Made by a program: the position numbers and the translations under genes. The notes below the pieces were generated by a model. It was given only the letters and a program-made list of their open reading frames with translations, made no database searches and was not told the origin of the DNA. Positions 37,488 to 47,596 of a DNA stretch of 64,000 nucleotides are shown in pieces. Each line of letters begins with the position of its first letter. Within the stretch, counting starts at the first letter, position 1. Where the stretch lies: NCBI RefSeq assembly GCF_022376835.1, contig NZ_CP084606.1, forward strand, positions 186,001 through 250,000, read 5' to 3'. The DNA comes from Brucepastera parasyntrophica (GTDB taxonomy: Bacteria > Spirochaetota > Spirochaetia > Treponematales > Treponemataceae).

Positions 37488-39527
37488 TTACTGTTCTATC
37501 CATATCCTGTTTCCCGTTATTGCGGCGGTTGAGAAAATCCTGTTATTTGAACGGTTATACCAGGTAAGAGAACCGTCATAATTAATACTGATAAGAAACT
37601 GGTCCATCAGAATGCTCTTTTTCGGCATTGCGTAACCGCGCTGTATAAAATACTGCTTTCCTGCCGAAGGATTTATTTCAACCAGCGTCGATTTTCCGAG
37701 GTTTGTAATAATTCTGTCCTTATCCAGAAGCATGACGGCGGTGAGATCTTCATCAGGGTATACAGCTTCCGTTTTTATTTTTGAATTATGTACGGTATCC
37801 AGATCAATATCAATGCGTATCAATTCCGTCCTGCTTGAAGAATCAGAAGTAGTAATAATGAATCCGTATACTGTAGTTTCCCGGGCCGCAGCTTTTGTAA
37901 TTCCGAAGCATAAGTTTGCCTGCAGGGGCAGGGGTACCGTTTCCCCTGTACTTATATTTATAAGCAGAAGTGGATAGGGTGAATTAAAAGACGATGATTT
38001 TGATATTAACAGATATGTATCTGAAATCAGAATTGCGTCCTGGAGGCCGACTCCATTATATGTGAATAGGACCTTTTCTGTCAGGGTATCAAAAATATAC
38101 GCATAACTGTTGCCTTCAATAAAAACAATTTTGCTTTGATCTATGGAAAAAGAAGTAACCGCATCCCTCGGCTGAAATAGTTCTTTCCGTACATCGCCAT
38201 CAAAACTGATCCGTGTTATGGGCGCCCTGCGGACTGAAGACCAGCAGATGAGGTTTCCGTTCATAAGGGAAATCCGGTTTGCGTTAACATCACTGAAAGC
38301 ATATACCGGAGATTTGCCGGGTCCGGTTGATATGAGAACAGACCCATCGGACAAAATAAAAAGCCTCGAGTTATCGGAAGCAATATCGTCTATAGGCTGT
38401 ACCTGATCATAGACAAGCGTTGAAATCATAGGGACTTCTTCGGTATCTATCACTGATGAAACTGAATACAATTTACCTGATTCAGATCCGAAAATAACCT
38501 GCGAACCGAGGCTCAATCCTGCGGTTATATCTGTTTGGTCCGGTACGGAGAAGGGCTGTGAAACAGCACTTCCCTGTTTCAGAACCCAAAAAAAATCTTC
38601 ATCAATTTCCGTTTTTTCAAACCATACGGGATCATTATCGGCAGTTGCTGTCGCCATAACCGGATTATCGGCTTCATAGGCCTGGAGGAAATTACCTGAC
38701 GTTGCATCAAGCACAATAATTTCTCCATCTTTATATCCTGCTATTTTCAGGCTGTTGCCGAGCAGAACAGGATCGTCCAGATCTCTTTCTCCCTGATAAT
38801 TTCCCCTTTCATTCCCGTTTGATATATCAGTATATCTGATTCGTCCTGAAGGCCCGAATGTGATCATGCTTGTTTCCCGGGCGCCTGTCCCGCTCAGGGT
38901 CACAATTCCGGGCGGTGATTTGAAAACCGATATGTGTTTTCCGCTGGATCCTTCAAGCACGGTTATACCTTCTATTGAGGTATTTCCGATCATCAAATAT
39001 GTTCCCTGCGCAGACCATGACAGGGCTTTTACGGAATCCCTGAACCTTTTCGCATATTTCCGTTCTTTTGTTTTCCAGTTCCAAACTGAAATACGGTGAA
39101 TACTGAACCCGTCGGTTTCATATATTGCAATGAGCGTCCCCTTCGGGTGAGCTGCAATAATCTGTATGGGCAGATCAGAAAGCTGCCAGGTTTCATCAAA
39201 TGAATTTGTTGTATGAAATGAAACAAACCCGTCCCGGCCGGCGGAGAAGAAATCTTCCGTCCCGCTTACGGCGGACAGGGACAGTACAGGCCCCTGATGC
39301 TGTCTCGCAATAACAATTGAAGGTTCTTTTTCAACTGTCTGAGAGGTTTCACTTTCAGAGGTTTGCGCGGATTCATCCGGTGCTTTTTTTTCAGGCGGAA
39401 GCGGCATTGCATTTTCAGCAGTATAACCTTCAATCGCTTCCGCGGTCACTGGCTGCTTTGCATCAACTGTAGCGCAGGAAATAAGCAGAACAGCTGAAAC
39501 TGCCGCAAGCAATGTTTTTTTAATCAT
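37488..39527 (-). CDS. WD40/beta-propeller lipoprotein
   Basis: About 679 residues from the ATG at 39527, chosen because a signal with lipobox LLISC follows immediately (MIKKTLLAAVSAVLLISC). After an acidic Pro/Glu/Ser linker, repeated propeller blades appear (GPVLSLSAVSGTEDFFSAGRDG, KALSWSAQGTYLMIGN, and others). Such proteins act as binding platforms in the envelope. The start overlaps the upstream CpXC gene by eight bases. Ligand unknown. Confidence 0.75.
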   Translation of the reverse strand: MIKKTLLAAVSAVLLISCATVDAKQPVTAEAIEGYTAENAMPLPPEKKAPDESAQTSESETSQTVEKEPSIVIARQHQGPVLSLSAVSGTEDFFSAGRDGFVSFHTTNSFDETWQLSDLPIQIIAAHPKGTLIAIYETDGFSIHRISVWNWKTKERKYAKRFRDSVKALSWSAQGTYLMIGNTSIEGITVLEGSSGKHISVFKSPPGIVTLSGTGARETSMITFGPSGRIRYTDISNGNERGNYQGERDLDDPVLLGNSLKIAGYKDGEIIVLDATSGNFLQAYEADNPVMATATADNDPVWFEKTEIDEDFFWVLKQGSAVSQPFSVPDQTDITAGLSLGSQVIFGSESGKLYSVSSVIDTEEVPMISTLVYDQVQPIDDIASDNSRLFILSDGSVLISTGPGKSPVYAFSDVNANRISLMNGNLICWSSVRRAPITRISFDGDVRKELFQPRDAVTSFSIDQSKIVFIEGNSYAYIFDTLTEKVLFTYNGVGLQDAILISDTYLLISKSSSFNSPYPLLLINISTGETVPLPLQANLCFGITKAAARETTVYGFIITTSDSSSRTELIRIDIDLDTVHNSKIKTEAVYPDEDLTAVMLLDKDRIITNLGKSTLVEINPSAGKQYFIQRGYAMPKKSILMDQFLISINYDGSLTWYNRSNNRIFSTAAITGNRIWIEQ

Positions 39528-40140
39528 CCTGGCCGCCCTCAATCAGAATATTATTCACGGAAACATATTGTCCGTTTTTGAGTTCATTGTATGAAGATGC
39601 CGGATTGTCATGTATTTCATTCAGGATTGTTTCATAGACGTTAAACGGGACCAGCGTTACGGCAACCTCTCCGCTTTTAAGCCCGTGTATGTGGAATTCC
39701 AGATCCTTATTATCACGAAGACTTTCAAACATGATTGTAATATCCGCATCAGGGGCTGATTCTTTTGCCTTTGTCGCAAGATGGACTTTTACGGCTTCGA
39801 CTGCCATTGGTTCCAGAGAGGCACTGTAGACTGCCACCCTGTCGGCCATTTCCGGATAACCAATAACAATTTCATCATCAGGCTGTTCCGGTGAAATTTT
39901 CCCTGATAAAAAAGAAAAACGGTCTGTTTCCGGCAATAAGACGATAGATACATTTTTTGACGGCCAGTTTATCCGTGTTTTTAGCTCAGTACGCACATCA
40001 GCGTTACAGGAAGGACATATACAGGTAAGAAATACTCCCTGCTGTATGTCCGTAACAAGTTCAGGATTTTCATCAATATTAACGGTTTCCGGTAAATCAG
40101 CATTAAACGTCTGTTCACAGAGGCAGGTAATTTTTCTCAT
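39520..40140 (-). CDS. CpXC-domain protein
   Basis: 206 residues. ITCLCEQTFNADLPETVNID near the N-terminus and TCICPSCNADVRTE near 40 match the CpXC domain, a presumed zinc-binding fold of unknown role. The C-terminal half is a mixed alpha/beta region. It lies between rseP and the propeller lipoprotein in the envelope operon. Confidence 0.75.
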   Translation of the reverse strand: MRKITCLCEQTFNADLPETVNIDENPELVTDIQQGVFLTCICPSCNADVRTELKTRINWPSKNVSIVLLPETDRFSFLSGKISPEQPDDEIVIGYPEMADRVAVYSASLEPMAVEAVKVHLATKAKESAPDADITIMFESLRDNKDLEFHIHGLKSGEVAVTLVPFNVYETILNEIHDNPASSYNELKNGQYVSVNNILIEGGQDD

Positions 40141-40160
40141 TGTTCATCACCCCTTTATGG

Positions 40161-41489
40161 TTATTTAATCAAATAATGTATATCGCCAAATAATGCGAAA
40201 ATAAAAAGACACACAATAAAACCGACCCCGATATACTGTACCCTGTACATTATTTTCGGTTTTATTGGTTTTCTGTATATTAATTCTATCAGCGCAAACA
40301 GGATAAGTCCACCGTCAAGAATGGGAATCGGCAGCAAATTCATGAGAAACAGCGATACGCAAATAATGCTCAGCAGTTCCATAACACTTGTCAGCCCGTT
40401 CTGGGCAACCTCGCCAAGCATTACAGTAATACGCACCGGACCGGATACCGCTTCACGCAGGTCAACTCCACGGAACAGGAGACCGATACTTTTTATTGTT
40501 AATACAATAGTTCTCCAGGTATTACTGAAACCGCTTTGAATGCTTTTCAAAAAGCCGGTACCGGGAACAATAATTTCATTCGCTATCCAGGCAATCCCTA
40601 TCTCCGCGGATCCGTCATCCTTATAAACCGGAGCAATTTCAAACTGTAAATCGCCGCCGTTTCGGGAGACGGTCAGTGAAATCAGTTCCGGTTTGCCGGC
40701 CAGAACTCCTGAAAATTCAATTGAATTGGTCACCGGTTCAGCATTGACCGCAATAATCTCATCTCCGGCTTCAAGACCGGCAGCCTCTGCCGCCGAGTCC
40801 GGCAGGACTTTGTCTATGACCAGGGAAACATAGGGATATACGCCTATCCGCCCCAATCCGGTTTTTTTATCAAGGGTAGGGGTAAGTACTGACGAAAATA
40901 TTTCCCCGTTCCGTTCATATTCAAGCGAAATTTCTTCTTGCGGATGCAGCCCGACATATTGCTGTATATCGGAAAAATACCTGATAGGCTCATTGTTCAT
41001 TGAAATGATCCGGTCGCCTTTTTGAAGTCCAGCGATATCTGCCGGTGCCGGAAGGGTATTATCATATACTGATGCCGGGATGATTTTATTGTCGTAGGAA
41101 TAATATGTGTATCCCTGCGAACTTACAATTGACAGAGATATAACCGCAAACAAAAGATTTGCCAGAGGTCCGGAAAAAGCAATAATCATTCTTTTCAGAG
41201 GGTGTACGCTGTAAAGGCTGCCTTTTTCCGCCGGTATCGCGTCCAGATTTTTTTCCAGCGCTTCCCGGAAACCCTGTTCACCTTTCATGCCGCAATAACC
41301 GCCTATGGGAAACAGAGACAGACGGTATTCCGTTGTTCCGATTTTTTTCCGGAAAAGAACAGGCCCCCATCCGAGCGAAAACGTTTCAACTTCAACACCG
41401 CAGCATCGCGCCGCAATAAAATGCCCCAATTCATGGACAAATATAACTACACCGAGAGCGACAAGACCTATAAGTATCTTTAATATCAT
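40161..41489 (-). CDS. rseP: Site-2 protease RseP/RasP
   Basis: 442 residues. The zinc-site motif FVHELGHFIAARC lies in the first membrane helix (near 19), with LLPIPILDGG near the C-terminus as the third metal ligand region. Two PDZ-like stretches lie between (APADIAGLQKGDRIISMN and AAEAAGLEAGDEIIAVN). It cuts transmembrane anchors in regulated proteolysis and clears signal peptides. Overlaps dxr by four bases. Confidence 0.93.
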   Translation of the reverse strand: MILKILIGLVALGVVIFVHELGHFIAARCCGVEVETFSLGWGPVLFRKKIGTTEYRLSLFPIGGYCGMKGEQGFREALEKNLDAIPAEKGSLYSVHPLKRMIIAFSGPLANLLFAVISLSIVSSQGYTYYSYDNKIIPASVYDNTLPAPADIAGLQKGDRIISMNNEPIRYFSDIQQYVGLHPQEEISLEYERNGEIFSSVLTPTLDKKTGLGRIGVYPYVSLVIDKVLPDSAAEAAGLEAGDEIIAVNAEPVTNSIEFSGVLAGKPELISLTVSRNGGDLQFEIAPVYKDDGSAEIGIAWIANEIIVPGTGFLKSIQSGFSNTWRTIVLTIKSIGLLFRGVDLREAVSGPVRITVMLGEVAQNGLTSVMELLSIICVSLFLMNLLPIPILDGGLILFALIELIYRKPIKPKIMYRVQYIGVGFIVCLFIFALFGDIHYLIK

Positions 41490-42613
41490 ATATTCACTTC
41501 CTTAACTGCCTGAATTGTTTTTTCCCTGGCTCTGGAGTCAGTTTCGCCGATTTCCTCAAATGAACCGGGAACGTTCGACCAGTCATTATCAAGGACCTTT
41601 GCAGTTATCTCTGCAATCTGCGGGAATGTTATGGCATGGTTTACAAAAGACGCGACCGCTACTTCATTTGCTGCATTATATGCAATAGGGTATGAAGCAT
41701 CCAGCGAGGCCGAACGGTAAGCAAGATTCAGCATGGGAAAATCATCATAGCGGACAGGTTCAAACTGCATGACAATTGCATCTTCAAAAGAGAAGGGCTC
41801 AAGAAAATTGGGAATTATTTCAGGCCAGCTGAATGCTGAAAGAATAGGATGTCTCATATCGGGATGTGAAATCTGCGCGTATAGAACCTTATCACTGGTC
41901 CGGATAAATGAATGGACAAGACTCTGGGGATGGACGACGACCCGTACCCGATCGGGAGTAAGTGAAAAAAGCTTACATGCTTCTATTACTTCAAGCCCCT
42001 TGTTTGCGAGTGAAGCTGAATCAATTGTTATCTTAGTCCCCATAGTCCAGGTAGGATGTTTTAACGCGTCCTCCGGAGCGGCCTGAGCAATTTTTTTTCT
42101 GTCCCAGGTCCTGAAAGGACCGCCTGATGCAGTCAGAATTATCTCATCAAGATGATTTTTCCCGAACGATGAAATCAGATGAAACACGGCGGAATGTTCG
42201 GAATCAACAGGGATCACCGACACATTCATTTTTCTAGCAAGCTCCAGAATAAGCGCGCCCGCCATAACCATTGTTTCCTTATTTGCAAGAGCCAGATTTT
42301 TTCCGGATTCCAGTGCGGCCTTTGATGGAAACATTCCGTTTGCGCCGGAAATTCCATTCAGAACAAGATCGGCTTCGGTTTCCCGTATCATTTCAAGGAG
42401 CTTGTTTTCCCCGTTTTCGATAACAAGAACTTTTTCAGCTTCAGGAAACTCAGAGCCCAGGGCATCGAGCTTATCCTTACTCTGGTATGCCGATATACCG
42501 GCAAGTTCAAAGAGATCAGGATGATGACGTATAATATCTACGGCGCTGGTGCCGATTGACCCCGTAGCGCCAAGAACAATAATTTTTTTCCGTTTTCTGA
42601 AACTAGAAGTCAT
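41486..42613 (-). CDS. dxr: 1-deoxy-D-xylulose-5-phosphate reductoisomerase
   Basis: 375 residues from the ATG at 42613; an upstream ATG would run far into cdsA. KIIVLGATGSIGTSAVDIIR binds NADPH; VDSEHSAVFH and TASGGPF are catalytic-site motifs. It makes MEP for isoprenoid synthesis, feeding the undecaprenyl synthase (uppS) of the same operon. Overlaps cdsA by 11 bases. Confidence 0.95.
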   Translation of the reverse strand: MTSSFRKRKKIIVLGATGSIGTSAVDIIRHHPDLFELAGISAYQSKDKLDALGSEFPEAEKVLVIENGENKLLEMIRETEADLVLNGISGANGMFPSKAALESGKNLALANKETMVMAGALILELARKMNVSVIPVDSEHSAVFHLISSFGKNHLDEIILTASGGPFRTWDRKKIAQAAPEDALKHPTWTMGTKITIDSASLANKGLEVIEACKLFSLTPDRVRVVVHPQSLVHSFIRTSDKVLYAQISHPDMRHPILSAFSWPEIIPNFLEPFSFEDAIVMQFEPVRYDDFPMLNLAYRSASLDASYPIAYNAANEVAVASFVNHAITFPQIAEITAKVLDNDWSNVPGSFEEIGETDSRAREKTIQAVKEVNI

Positions 42614-43451
42614 AGAAAAAATCGCAGAAAATAAAATAGACAGGAGCGGCCAAAAGAATTGAATCAATACAGTCAAGAATACCGCCCCGGCCCGGCATAA
42701 GATTTCCGGAATCCTTTATTCCCGCCGAACGCTTAAGTATAGATTCGATTATATCTCCGATAATTGCCGCTGTTGCGGTAAGTACGCTTAATATAATAAT
42801 TTTTGTTTTTGAATGCCCGAATAAATCAGGCCACAGGAGATATCCGGCAACGCCGGCGCAGATTGAACCGGCATATCCGCCGATAAAGCCGGCTATGCTT
42901 TTGTTCGGACTGGCCGCAATGAGGCCCCTGTTATTTTTTCCGAAAAGCATCCCGATAAGCCAGGCAAAAGAATCACAGCCGAAAACCATCAGAAAAAATA
43001 CAATTAACATATGTCCGGCATTTTCCCACACAGTCATAATGCCGAGAAATAAAACAAGGAAACCCGGATAAATAATCATCAGGAACGTGCCAGCGATGCG
43101 CTGAATAGATTTTTCAAAATTGCCGTCTGTTGTGCTGAAAAGTTCCGCGGCAAGCGCGATAATACAGGCAAGAACAAGGGCAAAAGATATGAATCTGAAC
43201 GGAATATCTATTACAGCGTATAAAAACGCGGCAATTGGAATAAAGATTCCTATAAAAACGGAAAAGACAACATTGTGTACAGGCAGCCGTTTTGAAATAA
43301 GGTTCCGCATTTCAAGAATTCCAAGCACAGAAAAAATAAGGATTTCAATGTGGAATACCAGATAATTGTAATAAGGAAAGAAAAGAATAGTAGCGGCAAA
43401 TAAAGGCAGGCCAATAAAAAATAAAAGCAGACGTTCTATCAGTTTTCTCAT
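42603..43451 (-). CDS. cdsA: Phosphatidate cytidylyltransferase
   Basis: 282 residues with about eight membrane helices. The C-terminal signature SILKRSAGIKDSGNLMPGRGGILDCIDSIL is complete in outline. It makes CDP-diacylglycerol for phospholipids. It overlaps uppS by four bases and dxr by 11. Confidence 0.93.
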   Translation of the reverse strand: MRKLIERLLLFFIGLPLFAATILFFPYYNYLVFHIEILIFSVLGILEMRNLISKRLPVHNVVFSVFIGIFIPIAAFLYAVIDIPFRFISFALVLACIIALAAELFSTTDGNFEKSIQRIAGTFLMIIYPGFLVLFLGIMTVWENAGHMLIVFFLMVFGCDSFAWLIGMLFGKNNRGLIAASPNKSIAGFIGGYAGSICAGVAGYLLWPDLFGHSKTKIIILSVLTATAAIIGDIIESILKRSAGIKDSGNLMPGRGGILDCIDSILLAAPVYFIFCDFFYDF

Positions 43452-44173
43452 TTTTGTATACCCCCGAATCTTCTGTCACGAGTCTGGTAATCAGCTATTG
43501 CTTCAATGAGACAGTCTCCATTCCAGTCCGGCCACAATATATCATTGAAAAACAATTCAGCATACGCAGACTGCCATAGCAGGAAATTGCTTATTCGTTT
43601 TTCTCCTCCGGTACGGATGAGCAGATCAACCTGAGGCAAAGCAGGAAGATCAAGATACCCGGAAAAAGACTCTATCGTAAGAGTCTGAACGGATTCCTGC
43701 GGGATCTTTTTTATAGCCCGGATTATTTCATCCTGTCCGCCGTAATTCAAAGCAAGTATAACTGTTGTATGCTCGAAGGACTCAGTTGCTTTCATCGTAT
43801 AACGGATTTCGGTAGCAATATCTTCCGGTAATCCGTCAATATTTCCCATGCATAATACACGGATGCCATTTTCGGCGTAAAAAACCAGTTCCGCACGCAG
43901 ATGGACCTTAATCAGGGACATAAGAAAGCCAACCTCATCGGAAGTCCTCTTCCAGTTTTCAGTCGAAAAAGTATAGAGGGTGATATATTCGATGCCAATA
44001 TCGGCGGCTTTTTTTACAACGGCCTTTGCCGCATTTAACCCCTCTTTATGTCCCTGTGTCCGGTGAAGGCCCCGCTGTTTTGCCCAGCGCCCGTTACCGT
44101 CCATTATAACACCAATATGTTTTGGGAGGCGTTCAGAATCAATAACCGGCAAATCAGACGAAAAGCACGCCAA
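43448..44173 (-). CDS. uppS: Undecaprenyl diphosphate synthase
   Basis: 241 residues. HIGVIMDGNGRWAKQRGL near residue 19 and VDLLIRTGGEKRISNFLLWQ are the cis-prenyltransferase motifs. It builds the C55 lipid carrier for peptidoglycan and glycan export. Lies six bases from frr. Confidence 0.95.
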   Translation of the reverse strand: MACFSSDLPVIDSERLPKHIGVIMDGNGRWAKQRGLHRTQGHKEGLNAAKAVVKKAADIGIEYITLYTFSTENWKRTSDEVGFLMSLIKVHLRAELVFYAENGIRVLCMGNIDGLPEDIATEIRYTMKATESFEHTTVILALNYGGQDEIIRAIKKIPQESVQTLTIESFSGYLDLPALPQVDLLIRTGGEKRISNFLLWQSAYAELFFNDILWPDWNGDCLIEAIADYQTRDRRFGGIQK

Positions 44174-44178
44174 CCCAA

Positions 44179-44733
44179 TTACCCTTCCATAATTTCTTTT
44201 TCTTTTTCTTCCAGAATTTTGTTGATTTCCTGGATATATTTATCGGTTTCTTTCTGGAGGCTGTCTTCAGCGGTTTTCAGATCGTCTTCCGTAATTAAAC
44301 CGTCTTTCTGTTCTTTTTTAAGACTGTCATTGCCGTCACGGCGGATGTTCCTGACTGCCACACGGCTCTGTTCGGCAAGGGCTTTCGCCTGCTTTACCAG
44401 TTCCTTGCGCCGTTCCTCAGTAAGAGGGGGAATGGCAATGCGGATGACTTTACCGTCGTTTGAAGGATTCAGTCCAAGTTCTGATTTCTGAATGGCTTTT
44501 TCAATTTCACCTATAAGTGTTTTATCCCAGGGCTGGATAACAACAAGGCGGGCCTCCGGGATCGAAATGGACGCAACCTGACTAAGCGGGGACTTGTCGC
44601 CGTAATAGTCAACCCGGACCTTGTCAAAAAGCGCCGCAGAAGCGCGTCCGGTTCGGATAGTGTTGAATTCGTCTTTAAGATTATTTATTGATTTTTTCAT
44701 CCGCTCAATATGCGGTGCAATTTTCTCGGACAT
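44179..44733 (-). CDS. frr: Ribosome recycling factor
   Basis: 184 residues, family length. [21 protein letters not shown] and the Lys/Glu-rich C-terminal helix are diagnostic. It splits post-termination ribosomes together with EF-G. AAGGAG stands before the ATG. Confidence 0.95.
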   Translation of the reverse strand: MSEKIAPHIERMKKSINNLKDEFNTIRTGRASAALFDKVRVDYYGDKSPLSQVASISIPEARLVVIQPWDKTLIGEIEKAIQKSELGLNPSNDGKVIRIAIPPLTEERRKELVKQAKALAEQSRVAVRNIRRDGNDSLKKEQKDGLITEDDLKTAEDSLQKETDKYIQEINKILEEKEKEIMEG

Positions 44734-44777
44734 TACGGTCTCCTTGCTTAACAGAAATTGACTGCAAAAATAAAACC

Positions 44778-44802
44778 TGAGACCGGTTTAAAACCGGTCT
44801 CA
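44778..44802 (-). terminator. Terminator between tsf and frr
   Basis: A 25-base palindrome with 12-base arms (TGAGACCGGTTT). On the minus strand it is followed by TTTTATTTTTG, so it ends or attenuates tsf transcription before the envelope genes. Confidence 0.8.
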
Positions 44803-44810
44803 AAGTATGA

Positions 44811-45650
44811 TTATTTTGAGCCAAGCTGGAAAAGAATCATTTTTGATAAAGAAAGCTTCCCGCCGGCAGCTTTTCCAACTTCTTCCATTTTTTTCGCAAC
44901 TGAAACCTTGTCATCCTTAACAAAGGGCTGTTCAAGAAAACATATTTCAGCAAGATGTTTTTTGAGTTTTCCCTGGACTATTCCAGCCTTTACATTTTCA
45001 GGCTTATCCAGTTCCGCCGCCTGCTTGGTAAAAATTTCAGTCTGTTCTTCAATATAAGCCTTATCGACCATTGAAATATCCGTATAAAGCGGAGTAAAGG
45101 CTGCGACATGCAGACAGCAGTCATAGGCAAATTCCTGGACAGCCTTGTCTTTGAAAACTTCAGGCTTATCCGCTTTCAGAACAACAATTACCCCGGTTTT
45201 CTTATCGGAATGAATATATTTTGATATATATTCGTCGGCCGCCGCGGTTACGTAAGCGAGCCGGGCCAGGCCCATGTTTTCACGTACGCGGGCCGCAAGT
45301 TCCAGAACCATATCATTCAGCTCGGGGACTATTTCCGTATATCCCTTTTCAAAAGCCGTATTAACGATCTTTTCACCAAGCGCAATAAAATCAGCGTTTT
45401 TTGCGACAAAGTCTGTTTCGCAGGTCAGTTCCGCCATTACGGCTTTTTTCTCGTCAGTTTTGATAAGAATAAGCCCTTCACTGGTATCCCGGCCTGAACG
45501 TTTTTCTACGGCGGCAAGGCCTTTTTCCTTTAAAAGTTTTTCCGCCTCGTCAAAATTCGCATTGCACTGCGCAAGCGCATTTTTACATTCCATCATTCCG
45601 GCGCCGGTTTTTTCACGCAGCGCTTTTACATCAGACGCTTTTATGTCCAT
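44811..45650 (-). CDS. tsf: Elongation factor Ts
   Basis: 279 residues. The UBA-like start VKALREKTGAGMMECKNALA and TCETDFVAKN are diagnostic. It exchanges GDP for GTP on EF-Tu. The gene follows rpsB after 15 bases, the standard arrangement. Confidence 0.95.
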   Translation of the reverse strand: MDIKASDVKALREKTGAGMMECKNALAQCNANFDEAEKLLKEKGLAAVEKRSGRDTSEGLILIKTDEKKAVMAELTCETDFVAKNADFIALGEKIVNTAFEKGYTEIVPELNDMVLELAARVRENMGLARLAYVTAAADEYISKYIHSDKKTGVIVVLKADKPEVFKDKAVQEFAYDCCLHVAAFTPLYTDISMVDKAYIEEQTEIFTKQAAELDKPENVKAGIVQGKLKKHLAEICFLEQPFVKDDKVSVAKKMEEVGKAAGGKLSLSKMILFQLGSK

Positions 45651-45665
45651 AAAATGGAAATCTCC

Positions 45666-46548
45666 TTATTTATCACCATAAATTTTTTCTTCATCAATGA
45701 GAGCTTCCTCATCATCTGCTGCTTCCGGTTCCGCTTCTTCGGTCTTGTTTTCAACCGGAGTATAATTACTGTAGTCGACAATTTCCTCTTCGTCGCTTGT
45801 AGTAATTGCATCTGTCTCTGTATATTCTTCGTCATCATCCTGCAGATTTTCAATGATCTTCAGTCCGGTTTCATTGTCAGCCTCAATTACAGCATTCGCA
45901 ATAATCTGGGTAAACAGTGAAATTGCCCTGATCGCATCATCATTGCCGGGAATGGGGTAGGTAATACCTTCAGGATTGCAGTTTGTGTCAACAACCGCAA
46001 CTATAGGAATATTCATTCTGGTAGCTTCCGCAACGGCAATGGCTTCTTTTCTTGTATCAATTATAAATACAATACCGGGAAGTTCTTTCATTTCCTTAAT
46101 GCCGCCGAGGTTTTTTTCCAGTTTCGATTTTTCCTTCTGAAGAGCGGCTATTTCTTTTTTGTAAGGCTTTCAAAGGTACCATCGACTTCCATCTTCTCAA
46201 TTTTTTCAGACGGAGCAGGCTTTTTTTGATTGTGGAAAAATTGGTAAGCATACCGCCAAGCCAGCGGTTATTTACGTAAAACATTCCACAGCGTTCGGCT
46301 TCTTTTGCGATTGTCTGCTGTGCCTGTTTTTTTGTGCCGACAAAGAGGACGCTTTTTCCTGCGGCAACCGATTTACGGACAGCCTCGTAGGCTTCCTTAA
46401 TAGACAGAATAGTTTTCTGCAGATCGATAATATGAATCCCGTTTCGTTCAGCGAAGATATATTTCTTCATACGCGGATCCCAGCGCTTAACCTGGTGGCC
46501 AAAATGCACACCTGATTCAAGCAAACTCTTCATGGTTACAACTGCCAT
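45666..46548 (-). CDS. rpsB: 30S ribosomal protein S2 with acidic tail, two apparent frameshifts
   Basis: The N-terminal part ([20 protein letters not shown]) and the C-terminal part ([20 protein letters not shown]) lie in different frames. One extra base at each of two six-T runs (46201-46206 and 46155-46160) restores [14 protein letters not shown] and [14 protein letters not shown] and a 294-residue protein. The last 60 residues are very acidic, as in L9. S2 is essential, so two true lesions are not credible and these are very likely sequence errors. Confidence 0.93.
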
Positions 46549-46653
46549 GACTTTCTCCTTTCCGGTGATATTTCACCATTCCTTCTCTGTTTCTCGATCC
46601 CAAAAATGGTCTCGGAAGATAGCCGGCAGAAAACCGGCATTTAAAATTCAAAG

Positions 46654-47241
46654 CTATATGATAAACGGATAGCTCTGTTCTCTCAGTATTGCATAAAAAT
46701 CATGGATTGGCAAGCCTACGATCCCGGTATATGACCCTTCGATTTTTGAGATAAAACAGGAGGCAAGGCCCTGAACACGGTACGCGCCCGCAACTCCCTG
46801 CCATTCTCCGGTATCCAGATAGTTTTCTATCTGTGAATCTTCAAGCTCCATAAAAGATACTTTATTGGTACTGATTCTGGTAGAAGTATAATGCGTATCC
46901 GAGGAATAAAAACACAGGGCAGTTATTACCTCGTGGGTCGCCCCCGAGTACATCCGCAGCATTTGTCCGGCCTCATCTCTGTCTTTAGGTTTACCGCAAA
47001 TCTTTCCGTTAAATGAAATAATTGTATCGGCCGCCAGAATCCATTTTATGGTTATTTTCAGCTCCATTCTCATTACCGATTCAAGTTTTTTTATTGCATT
47101 GAATTCGGCATATTCCGGCGGAGACATGCCTTCAATAACCGTTTCAACATACGGAGGATTCATAACCGTAAAGGGTATATTCAGCGATCTGAGTATATCC
47201 TGCCGGCGCGGAGAAGTTGAGGCAAGTATAATCGGTTCCAT
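46654..47241 (-). CDS. maf: Maf-like nucleotide pyrophosphatase
   Basis: 195 residues from the ATG at 47241, supported by GGAAGGTGG just upstream. ILASTSPRRQDILRSL at the N-terminus and LAADTIISFNGKICGKPKDR near 75 identify Maf. These enzymes hydrolyse non-canonical dNTPs or UTP/dTTP and affect septation. AGAYRVQGLASCFI is conserved near the C-terminus. Confidence 0.93.
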   Translation of the reverse strand: MEPIILASTSPRRQDILRSLNIPFTVMNPPYVETVIEGMSPPEYAEFNAIKKLESVMRMELKITIKWILAADTIISFNGKICGKPKDRDEAGQMLRMYSGATHEVITALCFYSSDTHYTSTRISTNKVSFMELEDSQIENYLDTGEWQGVAGAYRVQGLASCFISKIEGSYTGIVGLPIHDFYAILREQSYPFII

Positions 47242-47446
47242 ACACCACCTTCCTGTAACACACATTTATCCCGGTATTTCTGAAAACTTCAGCCGATAAT
47301 TTACTATGCAATGAATCGGCAGGCATTGCAAGCCGTTTTTTCCGGAAACAGCTGATTTCCGGCCCTGGCAGCCTGAATAAAAAATGCATGTGTTTGATTG
47401 CATTGACAAAAGTATGATTTTACTGCTTAATTAAGCATTATTTCAC

Positions 47447-47520
47447 GGAAGATTAGCTCATTTGGATAGAGCGTTGCCCTCCGGAGGCAAAGGCGGTGGG
47501 TTCGAATCCCGCATCTTCCA
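47447..47520 (+). tRNA. tRNA-Arg (CCG)
   Basis: Acceptor GGAAGAT (47447-47453) pairs with ATCTTCC (47513-47519). The anticodon loop CTCCGGA reads CCG, and GGTTCGAATCC is the T arm. CCA is not encoded. TTGACA at 47403-47408 is a possible -35. Confidence 0.95.
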
Positions 47521-47540
47521 TAATACTGTATGAAATAACA

Positions 47541-47568
47541 AAAAAAGCCCGGCTATCCGGGCTTTTTT
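47541..47568. terminator. Bidirectional terminator after tRNA-Arg
   Basis: AAAAAAGCCCGG-CTAT-CCGGGCTTTTTT is perfect, with A/T tracts on both sides. It serves the tRNA and the convergent HEAT-repeat gene. Confidence 0.93.
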
Positions 47569-47596
47569 ATTGAACTATGCCAGTTTTTCCAGGCTG

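Noticed and set aside
42614..42676. Earlier dxr start at 42676
   Set aside because: It would overlap cdsA by 74 bases and add a hydrophobic stretch that is only the cdsA C-terminus read in another frame.
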